Shown in pieces: positions 45,933-57,345 of a stretch of DNA of 64,000 nt (positions are counted from its first letter, which is position 1; each line of letters starts with the position of its first letter). The DNA is from Epiperipatus broadwayi (Eukaryota > Onychophora > Udeonychophora > Euonychophora > Peripatidae). A model generated the notes under the pieces. That model was not told the origin of the DNA. It saw only the letters and a program-made list of their open reading frames with translations, and ran no database searches. The position numbers were made by a program, and so were the translations under genes. The stretch is from positions 4,308,098 through 4,372,097 of the forward strand of contig JAQFVV010000017.1 in the NCBI GenBank assembly GCA_028023455.1, in the 5' to 3' direction.

Positions 45933-48170
45933 AATTATTATGCAAATGAGTGATAGAAAAAGCTGTCTCTCAAAAAGGGAGATATGAAAGTTGGCACAGC
46001 AGTGGCAGAAATGAGGAACAAAACATTAATAGTTAATAGCTTTTCTCAAAAAGGAGAGAAAAGTATACATAGAAAATATAGCTTAAATAGACTTAATGAA
46101 GTTGTGTTAAATGTATTACTTCAAAAACTTGAGCTGAGTCAAGCTACTATGAAATGTATTTTTAAACCAAATATGTATATTCTAACCTTAAGCACTGAGT
46201 TAACTTTTCACGACATCTCACCAGAATCATACTGCAAAATTAATTAACTAATAACATTGGGAGCAGGCACATGTTCAGAGTGGCTTGATTCAGCTCAAGT
46301 GTTTGGAATATTTCATTAGGATATGGAAAGAGTGTAAAGTTAAGTAGGTAAATGTATTAGTGATGAGTGCAATTAAGTTCAATTATAAATGAACTTTGAA
46401 TAGTAGCAGAGAATGAAGAAATGTATAGACTCACTCTGCTTGAAGCTGTTTCCAAATTACTATGAGGAAAATAGTTATTATTATCATATTATAATTTCCA
46501 TTATACATATATGTTATTATTGTTAATTAAGCTTAAGAATAAATTCTCTGAAATATAAAAGTGGTTTGTTTATTTCATTATTCACATTGTGCTATCATGG
46601 CTGGATAGCCACCCCTGTGACTACAGCACTTTGTAGCATTCATAAATTTAAATACTTCACCGAACAATCCAAAAAGTGTTTATATTAATAAAGGTTACAT
46701 ATTTGATCAGAAATAAAAGTCATTTACGTGTGATTAAAATTATTAGGATTCGCAAATTTTATGGGGTTTTTATCCTCCTTTAGAAGTCATTATTTTCCCT
46801 TTTCATTTAACAGTCTCTACAATAAGTACTACTATTATAATAATGATAGAAATAATGAATTTATAATATTTTTCATATCATTTTTTTGTTATTCGTATTC
46901 AATTTACTTTTTTATATTATCAAATATAAGGCGTAATTCGTAAATGGTTTGATCCTATAGATTTGTTCAATAAATAAATTGAATTATTGTTATTATCATA
47001 ATTATTGCTGAACCACTTTTGCCTCAAAAACTTTAGGCATATAAATTGCTCCACCACAAACAATGGACATGAATTTTTTGATATCAATATTTTTTTAATA
47101 ACGATTCATATTTTTTCTCGAAATCTTTTTGTTATTATTATAGTAGATTGTATAAAAGCATTCAAATAAGTTTAACTATTGTTTTTTTTTTTTTTTTACG
47201 TTATGAATTAACTTTAGTTTTATAGCTTTTTTGAATGAACTACTAATATTGATCTATAAATATCTATTTGATTGTTCGGTGTTTTGTGATTCTAAATATG
47301 GAAGAGAACGATATCTTAAGATTTGGATAAACAACCATTTCGAAAAGATATTAGATTTAACTAAGATTTTACTATCTATTTTTTATATTTGTTTTAATTT
47401 GCAATTTTGCTGATGAGTTCAAGCCCAAATTTCAATGTCTACAAAATGTCATATTTGCATGGGTTGAATGTTGCCGGTAGAACATTCAAGCACCTTATTT
47501 GTTTTTTAGCAGTTATCCTTATTTAATCTATTTTTCAAATATTTGTTGGAGAATCATTATGAACTGAATTTTATAAGTTTCTCATGTAGTTACTTCCAAC
47601 CCCTGTTACCTTTTTCTTATTTTCTGCATTCATTACTACTTCCCCAAGAAATTGTATTAATTTTACAATCATTGATATTTACATTCATTTTTGTTAAATT
47701 TCTCAAAAGTGATACGTTTTGTTCTTTTTAGAACTTTTTTAAATTTTGATTTTTATTTGCCTATATTTTGTTTTATTTATATAACTTAAGACTTTAAATA
47801 TAATTTTTTTAAATAAGAGTTCCAATTCTTAACTCAATTAATTGGGGAAGAGAGAGACTTATATTTGCTTTTATGTAAATTTTTCCAAGGCAAAATGGAA
47901 TAATTTATTCATCTGATTCAGAGAAAACATTTTAAAAACAGACTAACCTGTGATAATTTGCTTTCTTGATCTTCTCTAGTATATTCTTTATTTTTGTCAG
48001 TTGGAATCAATTCATTAACCTTTGTTCATCAGCCAACTATAGATTCTGAGCTAACTGTTAGGCACTGTTTTGACATAAAATGTATTTAATAATGATCTTT
48101 AATTCTTTGTTATTTTAAATTAAATGTTGCTATATGTTATTTTCTTTGCTAAATAAAATATTATATATAC
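45933..48170. other. Intergenic AT-rich DNA
   Basis: An 87-codon plus-strand frame at 45984-46247 (KVGTAVAEMRNKTLIVNSFS at its start) has more balanced composition than its surroundings but no motif I recognise. No promoter or splice context supports a gene. Confidence 0.4.
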
Positions 48171-48176
48171 ATTACA

Positions 48177-48304
48177 AACACTTTCCAATGCAATTTAATA
48201 TATAATTTATTTCTCCTTGCTTTCAGTTTCAACTATCCAGAAGTCTTCATCAGAGCAAAGAGAAATAAATTATATTATATTAAATGGCATTGAAAAGTGT
48301 TTAT
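48177..48304. repeat. Hairpin repeat enclosing a family E stem motif
   Basis: Arms AACACTTTCCAATGCAATTT...TTATTTCTC (48177-48215) and GAGAAATAA...GCATTGAAAAGTGTT (48262-48304) enclose a minus-strand motif at 48225-48255: CTGATGA, A, GACT / AGTT around TCTGGAT, GAAACT. Confidence 0.8.
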
Positions 48305-48339
48305 ATAAGGTGTATATGGCATTTTATTTAAATACAAGG

Positions 48340-48640
48340 GGAAACCCAAAAATAACAGACATTTTGTAATAAAAAAATGTATATTTATTTTTAGGCATTG
48401 CAAATTGAATCGCTTTAAAAAGTATAGTCTATTTAATGCAATGCACTGATCTAAACATGTTTGTCACTTTTCAAAATAGTCCAAAAACACTTGCAAAGTG
48501 ATGTGTTTTAAAGTCTCCACCACCACTCCCACCCTCATTTCTATGTGTCCAAAAACAATTGAGACATTTTATTCATTTGAGAGATTAAAAAAAATTGCAT
48601 GAAGTTAAATTGAGTAAATATAGCTGATATAAAAGCTGGG
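48340..48640 (-). pseudogene. Possible mariner transposase 3' remnant
   Basis: The minus strand reads a broken peptide like TLKHITLQVFLDYFEK, a stop, then QTCLDQCIALN, resembling the C-terminal '...F..CFE.W..R...CI...G.YFEGD' end of mariner transposases. The flanking AGGGGAAACCCAAAAATAAC (48340-48359) is reminiscent of the non-coding end of such elements. There is no open frame. Weak evidence. Confidence 0.4.
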
Positions 48641-49780
48641 TCATGCTGAATTTAATTTAAAAAGTATTTTACACTCAAGGCTTTGGGAGATGACACTTTG
48701 TAAGGGTGGAGCTTCCTCTTTTTTCTTTGCCTTAAAATGGGATATTTACAGGGTTTCAGAATTTGCAGATAAAATGCCTGACTGTTACGAATTAAATTTG
48801 AGAGAAAAATGCTATTTGCATTTTTAAAAAATCAGCATTGTTTTGACTTTGGACTTCACTTGTGATACTTTTTAATGATGTGGTAAATTTAATATTTCAA
48901 TTAAACCAACCATAAACTTGGGTTTTTATGAGATCAGCTTTTTTATAATCTCTTTCAAGCATTACAACTTTTTCCTTTCTGTTTTCTGTAAACAAAAACA
49001 GAATTTCACATTGTTCCAATATTTCAGCCGTTATAAAAAAATAACAAATTTGTGTAATACACTTTACAAAAAAATGTACTACATGGTTCCATGATTTCAC
49101 ATGGTGATGTCATTTGGAAGATTGATGCAAAAGGGGTCCTGCAAGAAGAATGTAATGAAACAGTCAGATCTGTCTATCCTACTGTTTCACCTACTATATA
49201 CTATAGTAGTTTATTTTTTATACCTATACCCAAATCCTCGTATATTATAATTATTTTATGCTAATATTGTACTAAAATCAGGCTAATTTTAAACCTAAAT
49301 ATATTAGTAATGTATGTGTGCATATATTTAACATCCAGTAAAAGAAATGTATCTTTATATGTAAAAACCCATAAATACGCACGTATATATTTCTGGTAAT
49401 AACATAAATGGAAAATGCTTTGTATGTGTAACAAGAGACTACATATATGCAGGAAAGAATAATATTAACAGAATTAAAACATTAGAAATTTCTTTATTTA
49501 GAATATTTATTCTAAAAGTAATATTTGAAATTATTATATTTCTGCATATATCGCTAAATTATATGATCGAGTTACATATATAACAAAATGTTTTTCGTCT
49601 TTGGATTTGTTTTTCTAAAAGAGATGATCTCATAAAACTTAATCTTTCTCACTGTATTATGACCTAGTTACAAATTAAGAGTAAACATAGATTTTAAAAT
49701 AAAAGTATGAATAAATTATCCTGAGTGACTGAAGGTAAAACTCACCTGTAAAAAAATCAATCACAGTGGGATTCCACGAT
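48641..49780. other. Intergenic AT-rich DNA
   Basis: No gene or named repeat. The 67-codon minus-strand frame at 48897-49100 has no motif. Confidence 0.4.
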
Positions 49781-49788
49781 TTCTTAGA

Positions 49789-50136
49789 ATGCAGCAAGAA
49801 AACTGGGAAAGCAGATCTAAAAACTACTATGACAGGGGAGAGGGGGGTAAGCTGATATATAAGCTTCTGCAGCCATCTTTAACTCATTCAGACACTCATT
49901 TAAGTCAATTCCTTGACAAAGTATTTTGTAAAATTGTTGATGATGAAGTCAGGGTAGAAGGCAACTTTCCTTGCTTTCTTGACTCCAAGAAGATTACCAG
50001 ATGTGGAGAGCAGTGGAGTAAGAGCCAATACCACCTAAAAAAATCCCACAACATGAAGCCAATATGCCAGCAGAAAGAAGATAACGGTAACAAACTCCCT
50101 CAACTTAATGTTAACTTTTCAACTAAAATTTGTTAA
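49789..50136 (+). other. Unidentified open frame of 115 codons
   Basis: A plus-strand frame that is less AT-skewed than nearly all other non-element frames. It is rich in K, S, Q, D and C and carries no motif I recognise (begins MQQENWESRSKNYYDRGEGG; middle DDEVRVEGNFPCF). No polyadenylation signal or paired exon could be assigned. It may be a chance frame, an unrecognised repeat or an exon. I give no function. Confidence 0.25.
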
Positions 50137-51730
50137 TTCCTAAAGCTAGCTAAATTTATTAACTATGGCCAAAATAATAATGTATTTTAAACTCACCAGT
50201 TAAATGTAATTTTATTTTCTTTATTTTAATCGTAAAATCTTGCCTGATTTATTGATTTACTTACTGAATTTATTTACTGATTTATTTGTTGGTTTACTGA
50301 TTTATTTCTGATTGATTTAGTTTCAACTTATTAAAATTTATTTAGTTTTAACCTGATTGATTTTAAATAATTTATCATAACTTTTGTTACATATAATTCT
50401 AAATGATTTATTTTAAAATGATAATTAAGTTTTTAAGTTATTTTACATATTTTAGCTTAATAATAATATTTGCTTTTATTAATTCTCGTAAATAACTTAA
50501 ACCTATATTAAACTGAATCAATCAAATCTCAGCTAATGTTGTTTCAATTCCCTTTTTTAAACTAAGCTAAAATAAAGCCAAATTTCAGATTTCACTTATG
50601 TAAAATTTTATCTTTAAAACTTGTGTCTTTTAGTTAAACCTATGCCAATTTTATTTTATTTCAATTATGTATTTGTTTATGCTATATTTGTTCAAAATGG
50701 AGTTTTACTCTTAGTTTAATCAATAGTGAGAAGCAATTAGATATTCTCACACTTATATATGTAATTTTGCATTTATTAATGCACAAACGAAACTTTGTTT
50801 TGAAATGGATAAAATGTCTTATTTACGATATAATTAAAAGCTTACAGCTACTCTAAGAAAGATTTGCTTTAAATGTGATATTTATCTAATATTTAGCCGA
50901 AGTGATAAAATACAGCATAAAGCTATAATTTTATATCGTAATTATCCATAATTTGCTGTAATCCTCCCTAGAATTATAAATGCCTATATAGATAGCTTTA
51001 TAAATTAGATCCATAAGCTTTCCTTAATAGCATAATTATAGATGCTATATAATGAACTAATCTACGGTAGTTTCATGGAAGAAAACTATTGTTTAGCATC
51101 CTAATTTTATTAATATGATGTAGTCAGTGGTGCGACTGTGTCCTTAAGAAATGCTACGGTGTATATACTTCTTGCTGTATGTATCTTAATGGGTGTATGT
51201 GTAAGCGCTACCCCATTACTCTTAGTTCAGACAACTACCTCCTTCAGATGGTGGTTGGGTAAGCACCACCCCATTCTGCATCCTCAGAAATGAAGCATGA
51301 GACTCCAGACACTTAAAATAGTTCTTTGATCACCAGACTAAAGGTCTCTTATTTCACAGCAATGAGTATGGTGCAAAAGGAACCGGCACTTGGTACAAAT
51401 CCCATGAAAAAGCACACATTCGAGATGCAGGAACTCAGATTGTATATTTTCTATATGCCTTGGTATCTGAAGTCTGACTGCCAATCATCACCCTTTTTTT
51501 TTTTTTTAAAAAACAATATATTAAAAAAATTGCAAATTCAAAGATATATTTCTTCATCTGTGAATAAATATATATAAAAAAAAAAAAAAAATTTTAACCA
51601 CAAAAACCACCCCTTGATGGGGATGGAAAGTTAAAAACCATAAGTTATACCAAAATCATCACCTGTGAGTGATATACATATATATGACAAATATAATAAA
51701 TTAACTGATTTGTAACCATAAAGTTAATAT
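50137..51730. other. Intergenic DNA
   Basis: 50230-50360 has degenerate TTTATTGATTTACTGATTTATT repeats. 51120-51480 has more balanced composition (for example GCACCACCCCATTCTGCATC) with a self-similar 'GGGTAAGC.CC.CCCCATT' block near 51208 and 51255, but no gene is recognisable. Confidence 0.4.
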
Positions 51731-51752
51731 CACCTGTGAGTGATTTTAAATG

Positions 51753-51755
<3 letters not shown>

Positions 51756-51832
<77 letters not shown>
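51756..51832. repeat. (TA)n microsatellite
   Basis: About 77 bases of alternating AT, flanked by repeats of CACCTGTGAGTGAT. Confidence 0.9.
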
Positions 51833-51838
<6 letters not shown>

Positions 51839-52689
51839 CAAAGCTACCTGTAACTCAGTAAACCATAAATGATTATATCCAAAATCAACAGCATGTGAAC
51901 CAAACTTCAATGTTAAATTGTATCCCTAACTTGATCGCCTGTGAGTGAGACAATCCATATAATCATCACAATTATTATTTCATTTATTAATTTTATTAAT
52001 TGGCTTTCATTAAATTAATTTAAATTTAACTTCTGCTTAATGTCTCAATGTTGCTCATTGGTAAGTCATTATTTATTATTTATCTATTAGTTGTTAAGAA
52101 TCACATCCTTGTTTGATAATTATGTCCAGACAACAAGATATCTATATAGCTATACTGTTTAAATTGTCAGTTTTCCATAGTCTTATGCTTTACCAATGTG
52201 CTACTGCTGGCATGTGATGAAAGAGAATATGTGTCATCCGTAAGGTGGTAAATCTTTGAGCATTAGTAAAGAAATTGGGGCTATATCAGATATATGATCT
52301 CCACCACCTTATGCCGGTCAGCCCTGGGGTGATTTTCTAAAACTCTGGTTTGTTGCGTGAATGTACATATTTGACCATTACAGTAATAGCAAAAGTATAT
52401 AATATAACAGGCTTACAAACCAGAGAATCATTCCAGTTATTTTTGAGTGCCCTCTCATATATAAATCAATGCAGAATAGGATAACAAGTGAAATAAATTA
52501 TTTTTTATTGTTGTGTACGAAATAGCTATTTGTTTTTTTAATTATATGCCACTTATTTAATAAGACAAAGTAACTTGAATATCCTATTGTGGGTCTCTCC
52601 AACAGCACTTACAGAGAATCAGTGAAAAAATATATTACTCATTAGGCATCCAATGACCAAATGGTGATAAGGATTAAATCCTGTTTAAT

Positions 52690-52965
52690 ATAGTAACAAA
52701 CTCTTCAGCCAGTAGTGCCACTCAGTGCAAGCCTTAGTAATCAATGGATGCAAGAAGGTTTATGCATAAAATTCCTATCTACTACTTTCTCATCCAATAT
52801 CACCAGAAAAGTTTCTAGCTTGTGGCTTTCATCAATGAGGAGCCTTGGATTTGAGAGCACTGCAACTAGACATTAGGATCTAATGCAACCCTTTAGCACT
52901 ACTGTATAAAAAGTTTGTTACTATATTAACAACTTGTGTAAGCATAAAAAATGATGATCAATTAG
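52690..52965. repeat. Family A repeat
   Basis: CAGTAGTGCCACTCAGTGCA, CAATGGATGCAAGAAGG, TTATGCATAAAATTCC, the hammerhead-like segment (minus strand, 52791-52850) and GAGCACTGCAACTAG, ending AAAAATGATGATCA. C3 of the core is mutated (TTGATGA) and the GUC is lost, so it is degenerate. Confidence 0.7.
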
Positions 52966-53699
52966 TGATTGTCTTAGATCAATATGTAGTATCTGTTTTA
53001 TCAGCATAATGTCTCATATTCTCCCTAATGGGGGTGGGGCAGAATATTAAACTGATTTTTGAAACTAGGTGGAGAGCTAGATACTTGCTCCACCTCTGCC
53101 ATGGGTTGACTTGGTATTGTAGTACTTCCAGGAATGACCCACTTCTCTTCCCAAAGAAAAAAAACTTTTTAAAAAATGAAAATGCAACTGCTACAAATTA
53201 AACAATTGGAGTGGAGAAAAGTGTGTGATGATTTCCAAGTGATCTCCTGAGTGAGTCAGGTGTTCATCTCCCCTCATTTAGACTATTGGTCCTGTGACCA
53301 TTTTACCAGACTGTTTATTAATCTTTTAATCCACAATCTTTTCCCTGATTTATTTGAATCCTTGACTTATTTATCATTAGGGAAAATGGTTAATCAAAAA
53401 TTACCTAATTAATATTCAGTTTTAAAATGTTTTAAATACTTAAAATTAATTAAAAACACCTTCTAGTTGCGAGCAATAATAACCAGGATAAAATAAACAT
53501 ATTACATTTTTAGTAAAGTAAATATTATAAACAATATTTAACCCAGTTATTTATCATTTTTTAAAATCTAAACAAGTCTCAGACTATTTTTATATTGGAC
53601 TATTTTCATCGTCCAATATGAGTATTATTAGAAAACGTTAAATAGACAGCAAAAAGAACCATCAAGAGAAAAAACAATTATTGGTACTACAATGTACCC

Positions 53700-54110
53700 A
53701 TGCATTCCAAAAATAGCAGACAAATTAAAGAAAATCTGCAATCAGTATAACATTAGAACAGCTTTCCAGAGTCATGTCACACTATGAGGTATTCTAACAT
53801 CTACAAAGCCTAAACTTGAAATGCTGAAAAGTAAAAACTGCCTCTATGAAATATTATGTGAATGTAGAAAAACATATATTGGTGAGACCCATTGGTCCAT
53901 TGAAAAGTGCTTGCATGAACACAAATTGATGATTAGAAGAGAGAAAACAGATGTGCCTAAAGTATTAGACCATATATGTGCCAATGAACATATGTTCGTT
54001 TGGGAAAATACAAAAATATTGGATAGAGAAGAAAAGATATAAAGAAAAAAAATTAAAGAAGCTGCTCACATGACAATGGCAAAAAATCCCATAAGCCAAC
54101 CTAGTGTGAC
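53700..54110 (+). pseudogene. Penelope-like GIY-YIG endonuclease fragment
   Basis: The plus-strand frame 53821-54042 reads KNCLYEILCECRKTYIGETH (GIY-YIG signature: LYEI...YIGE with C-x-C between), then KCLHEHKLMIRREKT and ENTKILDREEKI, the usual tail. Upstream in the same element IADKLKKICNQYNIRTAFQS precedes an in-frame stop, matching the linker before the nuclease. Where related proteins have an Arg in 'TRLKEH', this copy has Cys (KCLHEH), which would remove the likely catalytic Arg. No reverse transcriptase is present. The nuclease nicks DNA in active elements; this one is dead. Confidence 0.85.
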
Positions 54111-54224
54111 TACATAATGTATGGAAACCACTAATCAACTTTGCTCTTAGGAAAAAGTGGAGAAATCATGAGGAACCTCATAGAAAAGTATATGAAATTT
54201 CTATTGACTGTTGCCTTTGGCAGG

Positions 54225-54375
54225 ATGATTCAGTTGGTTAGAGTATTACTTTAAAATTCAATACTCAAGAATCTACGGGTCCAGGTTCAAATCTCATGCT
54301 AGTACTGTAACTGGTCAGGCCAGCAACATTTGAAGAAGAGGGAGGAATAATAGCTCTCAAAACATTGTGCATATA
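54225..54375 (+). repeat. tRNA-like Pol III promoter segment plus stem motif
   Basis: GATTCAGTTGGTTAGAG (A box region), AGTATT / AATACT arm, GTCCAGGTTCAAATCTC (B box GGTTCAAATCT), then at 54325-54362 TTGAAGAAGAG...CTCTCAAAAC. The partner copy is at 18289-18420. The B box fits the consensus well, so an internal Pol III promoter is plausible here. Confidence 0.6.
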
Positions 54376-55278
54376 CTAACCTATTTGCTATTACTAACAG
54401 TGGAACGTATTTGGAATATTTAAATAAAGTTAACTTTTTTTAAACACATTCAATACTCACACTAGATGACGGAAATAGTCCAATTTAAAAATACAACTAA
54501 AACACCATCATCACAAATCTTCAGGAAAGCACTAAGTCTCAGAATAAGTTTTAAATTGTTTTTGAGAATATTTTAAAAATATATATTCACTCGTACAATA
54601 TTCATTACTTTAAAATTCTACCTTTAATTACTAAATTTATTAAATCCTTTTCTAATTAAATTAGCCTAAATATTTAACAATAATATTATATGTTAACACT
54701 AAAATGAATTAAATATATCTTTAGTTTTAGGTACCAGCAAACCAAATATAGAGTTTGAACCTGGTTTCTTAACTTTAAAAATTAATACAAGCATTTTACA
54801 CATTTTAAATGATTAAATCGTGACTAAACTAGCATTATTAACTTAAAATGCATTATTTATCATTGACATTACAAGATATTTAATAAATTTACAGGTGTTT
54901 TAACATCTTAAACATTTATTTAAGTTAGAACTCTTATTATTTTACAGCTGTATAATCTATAAAATACAGATACAGTAGCTTTTATGGGCAAAAATTATGA
55001 CATTAATATTCACAACAAAAATTAAACTATATATATATCTTGGCATAAAAATTTGACTTAACATTTAGTTTCTGTCAAAGTTAAATGTTTTATCACCTTA
55101 TTTATCACCAATATTGAATAATTAGTTAGATTTATTAGAGATTGTCTATCTTAAATTCAATCTTGAACTTTAATTAAAACAGGAAAAACTCTCCATGTAG
55201 TAGTGCCACTCACTGCAAGCCAGAATAATCAATGGATGCCAGAAGATTTGTGCATAAAATCCTATCTAGTGCCTACTC

Positions 55279-55338
55279 ATCCAATATCTCCAGACTAGTT
55301 TCTAGCTTGTGGCGTTCATCAGTGAGAAGACTTGGATC
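55279..55338 (-). ncRNA. Hammerhead ribozyme-like motif, family A
   Basis: Minus strand: AUCCAA, GUC, UUCUCA, CUGAUGA (55316-55322), weak helix II (GC / GC around CACAA), GAAA, AC-UA-GU, C17, UGGAGA, UA, UUGGAU. Helix I UUCUCA / UGGAGA has one G-U-type or mismatched step and the outer AUCCAA / UUGGAU is perfect. Core intact; helix II poor. Confidence 0.5.
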
Positions 55339-55375
55339 TGAAAGCACTGCACCTGATCTAGATGCAGTGCTCTCA

Positions 55376-55440
55376 GATCCAAGGCTCCTCACTTATGAAA
55401 GCCAGGTACAAGCTAGAAACAAGTCTGGGGATATTGGATG
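55376..55440 (+). ncRNA. Hammerhead ribozyme-like motif, family A, mutated
   Basis: AUCCAA, GGC, UCCUCA, then CUUAUGA (G5 changed), AGCC...AGCU with an insertion in the loop, GAAAC, AAGUC, UGGGGA, UA, UUGGAU. Helix I is fully paired in both halves (UCCUCA / UGGGGA and AUCCAA / UUGGAU), but the G5 change should abolish activity. Confidence 0.45.
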
Positions 55441-55942
55441 AGTAGGCACTAGATAGGATTTTATGCACAAATCTTCTGGCATCCATTGATTATTTTGGTT
55501 TGCACTGAGTTGTAGTTTGGCTGTTTTAATAACAGTTATAAGCAAGCATAAGAAATGGTGACCATGTGATGTTTAGTGGTTTAACTTTGAACCTGATTGA
55601 AATATTAATCTTGATTCAGATCTTAGTTGAAAGTCATAATCATACAAATGAGTTACACCACGAAGTTCTTCAGTCAATCAGGTATATTTTTTATTTAGCT
55701 ACCTTTCTGTTCCATTCATTTATTTAACTCTTCTTTCAGTTTAAGAAGTTCACTTGTCAATCTTTATATAATTATTGAATTTATTTACAGTTTTGTTTAC
55801 AATTATCTCACTAACAGCACTTACTGGAAATAATAGACTTTTATTTATAATATTTCTACTATTATCGATTATATCATGTATTATAAATTGAAAATTCAAG
55901 ACAGTAACTGAACAATAATAAACATATGTGTAAGAGATTGTG

Positions 55943-55996
55943 GTTTGGGTCAACTGATGAGTGCTGGTTCAGCATGAAATGTGCATCTTGGGAATC
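55943..55996 (+). ncRNA. Hammerhead ribozyme-like motif, family B-prime, unit 1
   Basis: CUGAUGA (55954-55960), helix II GUGCU / AGCAU around GGUUC, GAAA, helix III AUG / CAU around UG, C17, then UUGGG. Helix I UCAA / UUGG is short with a wobble. Core intact. Confidence 0.6.
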
Positions 55997-56302
55997 ATAT
56001 ATCTTTTCCGCATGTCTTTGGTCATATGTTTATGTTTACATCCCTCCACAAGATGTTAAAAGCAGATAGAAATCAGTCCCTACTTTGCATGAGAGTGGTG
56101 TGGAGAAAATTTCACTACAGAAATATTATTCATTAAGTGGATAATCTCTAGTTTAATAAATGACTACTAAAAATTATTAATATGCTTTCATAAATTGGTT
56201 AGTGTCAAAGTTGTGAGCATGATAAATTTGACACATCAATTAAACTGTAGTAATTGGCTATCTATATATACTGAACAATGATAAAATGCATAAGATTGTT
56301 TC

Positions 56303-56355
56303 TGGGCCAACTGATGAATGCTGGTTCAGCACGAAATATGCGTATTGGGGAATCA
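56303..56355 (+). ncRNA. Hammerhead ribozyme-like motif, family B-prime, unit 2
   Basis: GCCAA, CUGAUGA (56311-56317), helix II AUGCU / AGCAC around GGUUC (closing A-C mismatch; the other unit has G-U), GAAA, a weak helix III, GUA, UUGGG. Combining the two units suggests an ancestral helix II of GUGCU / AGCAC, a perfect 5-bp stem. Confidence 0.55.
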
Positions 56356-57257
56356 TATTTTTTTCACATAGATTTAGTCACGTTTATGATTATGCTCCTC
56401 CATAATGTGTTAAAAGTGGATAGAAACCAGTCCCACTATCTTGTGTGAGAGTACAGTAGTGAAAATTATGCTATAAAAATATTAATTATATATTTTTATC
56501 AAGAACTTATTTTTTTTTGTATTTGTATATAGTATTAGCCCTATCTTGTCTTTTAGATTGATCATTATTAGTAATAATAAATTTAATTATTTACACATTT
56601 CATTTTGAACATTTATATTTTACCTACTTCAATTTTTAGTGGCTATTTTATGACCACTAAACTCAGCATCCATAGGAATATAATACTTCACTACCAATAG
56701 TTAAGACTTCATCTTATTATAGTCTATCCATATGTAACTAATACTCGTTAACCTGAAACCTTTATTTTCTAACTAATAATTTTGTTACTCGCTTAGTAAT
56801 CCTTCCGGGTTGGTTAACCAGATTAGCTAAGGACAACTACCTGGGCAAAAAAAAAGTCCTAAATTTATTTGTTACACAAAAAAAGTTAAATTAGATATGG
56901 GAGATAAAGCGGAGTATGAGTGGAAAAAATAGAAGAAGCTATAAAATATATATAGAGAAAATAAATTCTTTAAACTTGGCTAACAATCTTCCTACCTCTT
57001 ATAGCCTTTTAGGAATAGACGCTTCAAAAATCAGAAGATCTATATACTCACTAGATCTTTTCAAAAGTAAATAAATTAATACTTTTAATTTGCATTAGAA
57101 ATAAAAACATATTTAATTTTTTTACTTTACCATAATAAGAAAATTGTTTAGATTGGGCAGTAATTTATAATGAGAGAGACATCTTTTAAAAAAAAAAAAA
57201 GTAAATTACAACTGCGGATTTTTTACTAAAAATTTATATTTCATTTATTTTCTGACT

Positions 57258-57345
57258 TAATTGTTGGCCTAGTGGTTAGCATAGCTGCCTTCTAAGCAGC
57301 TGGCCCGGGTTCGCTTCCCGATCAACGCATTTGACACGTGAAAAA
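57258..57345 (+). repeat. tRNA-Gly-derived SINE (second copy)
   Basis: GGCCTAGTGGTTAGCATAG, GCTGCCTTCTAAGCAG (anticodon position now TCT), CCCGGG, TTCGCTT and ATCAACGCA, then TTTGACACGTG and A-rich DNA. It shares the altered T loop and the TTGACA extension with 28696-28790. The acceptor stem does not pair, so it is not a working tRNA. Confidence 0.75.

Larger units (their letters stand above)
53540..55060 (+). mobile_element. Penelope-like element remnant with flanking repeat (copy 2)
   Basis: A GIY-YIG coding remnant (53640-54110) is followed by a tRNA-like segment, a stem motif and the long non-coding repeat that matches 17.51-18.48 kb in inverted orientation. Upstream, 53584-53640 (ATTGGACTATTTTCATC, GAGTATT) is a short inverted piece of the same repeat, so the coding remnant lies between oppositely oriented copies of one repeat, as often seen in Penelope-like elements. 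Confidence 0.7.
55178..55585. repeat. Family A repeat, head-to-head dimer (palindrome)
   Basis: AAAACAGGAAAAACTCTCC, GTGCCACTCACTGCAAGCC, GGATGCCAGAAG and CTACTCATCCAATATCTCC run into a centre at about 55355-55360 (ATCTAGATGCAG) and then back out in inverted order, ending CAGTTATAAGCAAGCATAAG and GGTGACCATGTGATGTTT. Each arm contains one hammerhead-like segment, minus 55279-55338 and plus 55376-55440. Confidence 0.85.
55915..56490 (+). repeat. Family B-prime repeat, tandem pair
   Basis: Two head-to-tail units with hammerhead-like cores at 55954 and 56311, spacing 357 bp. Shared blocks: CAACTGATGA.TGCTGGTTC, GTTAAAAG..GATAGAAA, CAGTCCC, GAGAGT, GTGAAAAT and TTTGACACATCAATTAAACT in the intervening part. 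Unit length is constant within the pair, as for a tandem array remnant. Confidence 0.8.

Noticed and set aside
55232-55441. 69-codon frame
   Set aside because: Lies entirely within the family A palindrome.
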